Source: Jiangella endophytica (lineage in GTDB: Bacteria > Actinomycetota > Actinomycetes > Jiangellales > Jiangellaceae). Taken from it: a DNA stretch of 64,000 nt. The stretch covers positions 1-64,000 of the forward strand of contig NZ_QVAI01000018.1 of NCBI RefSeq assembly GCF_003427025.1, written 5' to 3'. The notes below the pieces were generated by a model. It saw only the letters and a list, made by a program, of their open reading frames with translations, did no database searches and was not told the DNA's origin. Below, in pieces: positions 61,920 through 64,000 of the stretch. The position numbers were made by a program, and so were the translations under genes. How positions within the stretch are numbered: the stretch's first letter is position 1; every line of letters begins with the position of its first letter.

Positions 61920-62456
61920 ATGGCGCACCTCTCAGTCCGGCGACGGCGGGCCGTCGCTCCGGCCGTCCTCGCGCTGGTCGCGATGCTGGCGACGGCCGCT
62001 TGCGGCGACGAGACCGACGGCGGCGAGATCGCCTCGGCCGCCGGGGACGACCACACCGGCAGCACGGCGACCGCCCCGCCGGACGAGCCCACGGAGCCCG
62101 ACGACCAGGGCCTGGCGTTCGCCGCGTGCATGCGCGACCAGGGCATCGACCTGCCCGACCCCACCGGCGAGGGCGGCCTGCGCGATGCCTTCCAGGGGAT
62201 CGTCGGAAGCTACGACGCGGAGGCCATCCAGGCGGCGATGGAGGCGTGCGAGGACCAGCTGCCCACCCAGCTGGCCGAGCAACGCGACCAGGCGATGGAC
62301 GAGGACACCCAGCTCGCGCTCGCCGAGTGCCTGCGCGAGCAGGGCGTGGACGTGCCCGACGACCTGTTCGAGGGCGGGCTGCCCGAGGGCGTCGACCGCG
62401 AGGACCTGACCGCCGCCATGGACGAGTGCCGCGACGTGACGGGCGGCGAACAGTGA
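61920..62456 (+). CDS. Lipoprotein with two Cys-bearing helical repeats
   Basis: A 178-aa exported lipoprotein (basic SVRRRR start, hydrophobic AVLALVAMLATAAC, lipidated Cys28). The mature part holds two copies of a short unit, AFAACMRDQGIDLPDP and ALAECLREQGVDVPDD, each with a Cys; later ACEDQL and ECRDVT supply partners, so four cysteines may form two disulfides. Proteins of this form accompany adaptor/ABC efflux genes in actinobacteria. Stop overlaps the adaptor GTG by 4 bases. AGGGAGTACAC precedes the ATG. Confidence 0.75.
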   Translation: MAHLSVRRRRAVAPAVLALVAMLATAACGDETDGGEIASAAGDDHTGSTATAPPDEPTEPDDQGLAFAACMRDQGIDLPDPTGEGGLRDAFQGIVGSYDAEAIQAAMEACEDQLPTQLAEQRDQAMDEDTQLALAECLREQGVDVPDDLFEGGLPEGVDREDLTAAMDECRDVTGGEQ

Positions 62457-63598
62457 GCACGACCCTGCACCGCGACGAGGAGCTCGACGCGGCCAGCGCC
62501 GAGCCCAGGCGCCGCGGGCGGCGGCTGGTGTGGCCGGCCGTGGGCGTCGTCCTGATCGGTGGAGCGGCCGCCGGCGCCTGGTACTGGCAGCAGCGCTCCC
62601 CCGGCGAACCGGCGCCCGAGGCAGCGGGCGCGGTGGCCACGGCCGAGGTGACCCTGGGCAGCATCGCGTCGACCGAGACCTGGGAGGGGACGCTGGGCCA
62701 CGGGTCCGCGTTCACCGTGTTCGCGCCGGTCTCGGGCACGATCACCCGGCTCGCGGCCGAGGGCGGCGCCGTCGAGCGCGGCACGGCGCTCTACCACGTG
62801 GACGAACAGCCGGTCACCGTGCTGATCGGCCTGATCCCGATGTACCGCGACCTCGGCCCGGGCGACTCCGGGGTGGACGTCGAGCAGCTGGAGGCCAACC
62901 TCGTCGCGCTCGGCTACGACGGTTTCACGGCCGACGACGAGTACACCGGCAACACCGCCGATGCCGTCGCGGAGTGGCAGGAGGACATCGGCGCCGCCGA
63001 GACAGGAGCAGTGGCCGGGTCCGATGTGGTGTTCCTGCCCGAGGCCGGTCGGGTCGACAGCGTGCACGCCGGCGTCGGCGGCGTCGTGCAGCCGGGCTCG
63101 GCCGTGCTCGACCTCACCGGCTCCGACCAGGTCGTGAGCCTCGAGGTCGAGGTGGACGACCGCGACCTCGTCGCCGTCGGCACCGCCGTCACCATCGGAC
63201 TGGCCGGCGGCCAGGAGGTCGCCGGGACGGTGACCTCGGCGGCCGCGGTGGCGGCGGAGCCCACGGATGACGGCGGCGCGGGCGCGGGTGCGGCGCAGAC
63301 CGGGGCCGCCGACGCCGTCACCGAGGTCGACGTCGCCCTGGCCGAGCCGGTCGCCGCGGAGCTGATCGGGTCGCCGGCCGACGTCACCGTCCCGGTGGAC
63401 GAGCGCGTGGACGTCCTGCTGGTGCCGGTGAACGCGCTGCTGGCGCTGTCCGAGGGCGGCTACGGGCTCGAGGTGGTGCACGACGACGGCACCACGTCGG
63501 TCGTCGCCGTCGAGACCGGGCTGTTCGCGGACGGGCGGGTCGAGGTGGCCGGCGACGGGATCGCCGAAGGGACCGTCGTCGGGGTGGCCGGACGATGA
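62453..63598 (+). CDS. Membrane-fusion-type efflux adaptor with peptidoglycan-binding domain
   Basis: A 381-aa protein with one N-terminal membrane anchor (LVWPAVGVVLIGGAAAGAWY), a lipoyl/barrel-sandwich part (TVFAPVSGTITRLAAEGGAV, GRVDSVHAGVGGVVQPGSAV), and an inserted peptidoglycan-binding-like segment (DVEQLEANLVALGYDGFTAD), then an adaptor beta domain. This is the arrangement of MacA-like adaptors in actinobacteria. GTG 62453 overlaps the lipoprotein stop; the stop overlaps the ABC ATPase ATG. Substrate unknown. Confidence 0.88.
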   Translation: MSTTLHRDEELDAASAEPRRRGRRLVWPAVGVVLIGGAAAGAWYWQQRSPGEPAPEAAGAVATAEVTLGSIASTETWEGTLGHGSAFTVFAPVSGTITRLAAEGGAVERGTALYHVDEQPVTVLIGLIPMYRDLGPGDSGVDVEQLEANLVALGYDGFTADDEYTGNTADAVAEWQEDIGAAETGAVAGSDVVFLPEAGRVDSVHAGVGGVVQPGSAVLDLTGSDQVVSLEVEVDDRDLVAVGTAVTIGLAGGQEVAGTVTSAAAVAAEPTDDGGAGAGAAQTGAADAVTEVDVALAEPVAAELIGSPADVTVPVDERVDVLLVPVNALLALSEGGYGLEVVHDDGTTSVVAVETGLFADGRVEVAGDGIAEGTVVGVAGR

Positions 63599-64000
63599 AC
63601 GCCGACACGCTGACCATGACCTCGTCCCCCGGCGCCGACGCCGGCGACGCATCCGCCGTCGTCGAGCTCGAGAACGTCACCCGGGTCTATCCCGGCCGGC
63701 CGCCGGTCCGGGCGCTGCGCGGGGTGAGCCTGCGCATCCGCCGTGGCGAGCTGATCGGCATCGTCGGGCCCTCCGGGTCGGGCAAGTCGACGCTGCTGAA
63801 CATCCTCGGCACCCTGGATCGCGCCGACACCGGGACGGTGCGGATCGACGGGCACGACGTGGGCGCGATGAACGACCGCCGGCTCTCCGCCTTGCGGGCA
63901 CACCGCATCGGCTTCGTCTTCCAGCAGTTCTTCCTGACCCCTGGGGTGAGCGCGCTGGACAACGTCGCCGACGGCCTGCTCTACACCGGCACTCCCCTGG
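63595..64000 (+). CDS. MacB-type ABC transporter ATP-binding protein (C-terminus outside window)
   Basis: The first 135 codons of an ABC ATPase: N-terminal VELENVTRVYPGRPPVRALRG, Walker A GPSGSGKST, LNILGTLDRADTGTVRIDG, and Q-loop GFVFQQFFLTPG. This matches the LolD/MacB class. The signature and Walker B lie beyond the edge, and a permease gene probably follows. ATG 63595 overlaps the adaptor stop; an ATG at 63616 is also possible. Confidence 0.9.
   Translation, partial: MNADTLTMTSSPGADAGDASAVVELENVTRVYPGRPPVRALRGVSLRIRRGELIGIVGPSGSGKSTLLNILGTLDRADTGTVRIDGHDVGAMNDRRLSALRAHRIGFVFQQFFLTPGVSALDNVADGLLYTGTPL

Noticed and set aside
59899-62784. 961-codon minus-strand open frame joining histidine kinase to upstream sequence
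   Set aside because: Only the last 393 codons (kinase) make sense; the remainder crosses the response regulator, the promoter region and the opposite-strand lipoprotein.

Overview
The window comes from a very GC-rich actinobacterial chromosome, probably a filamentous or soil actinomycete. The basis is strong GC3 bias, frequent GTG starts, actinobacterial families (DUF3417-type GlgP, TreS plus maltokinase, WXG100-type proteins, a FilP/Scy-like coiled coil) and methylmalonyl/isobutyryl-CoA genes. The genus cannot be settled from sequence alone; a Jiangella-like actinomycete is only a guess. No tRNA, rRNA or CRISPR array was seen.

Layout. 1-5.1 kb: a cut-off wall-anchored repeat protein, a hexapeptide acyltransferase, a GNAT, a methyltransferase and an enoyl-CoA hydratase. 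5.1-22.9 kb: an alpha-glucan/trehalose region (glgX, glgP, treS, maltokinase, glgB), interrupted by an AbiEi/DUF559 gene bracketed by two copies of a 46-bp hairpin, several secreted proteins, and a two-gene WXG-domain module placed between maltokinase and glgB. 23.4-28.9 kb: two divergent secreted peptidases (S8 and M14). 29.3-30.0 kb: a PrmC-like methyltransferase.

30.2-44.1 kb is the most unusual part. It is one long minus-strand operon, almost every junction overlapping by 4 bases: LacI regulator, two sugar-type ABC permeases, a substrate-binding lipoprotein, four different ADP-ribosylglycohydrolase (ARH/DraG) paralogues, a ribokinase, a barrel protein fused to a formylglycine-enzyme-like domain, a family III CoA-transferase, a CitE-like lyase, and finally half of a macrodomain. 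My inference is a catabolic system that imports a ribosylated or ADP-ribosylated compound, cleaves the glycosidic bond, phosphorylates the ribose, and processes the released acid through a CoA ester and a C-C lyase. The LacI regulator has two palindromic operators in front of its own gene and a matching one in front of the divergent secreted esterase.

44.6-64 kb: the esterase-propeller fusion, YbbN, then genes of branched/odd-chain acyl-CoA metabolism (an isobutyryl-CoA-type mutase large subunit, MeaB, thiolase, epimerase) with Rrf2 and MarR regulators and a candidate shared operator. A decayed integrase scar and a 22-bp perfect palindrome lie at 50.4-50.95 kb. A TetR-controlled membrane protein, two small membrane proteins and a FilP-like filament protein follow. 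The window ends in a two-component system (with a hydrolase gene) divergent from a lipoprotein-adaptor-ABC ATPase efflux operon that runs off the edge.

Two copies of a 71-bp inverted-repeat element (23.06 and 44.43 kb) lie in opposite orientation beside low-complexity C-rich/G-rich tandem tracts, and look like a dispersed repeat family of this genome.
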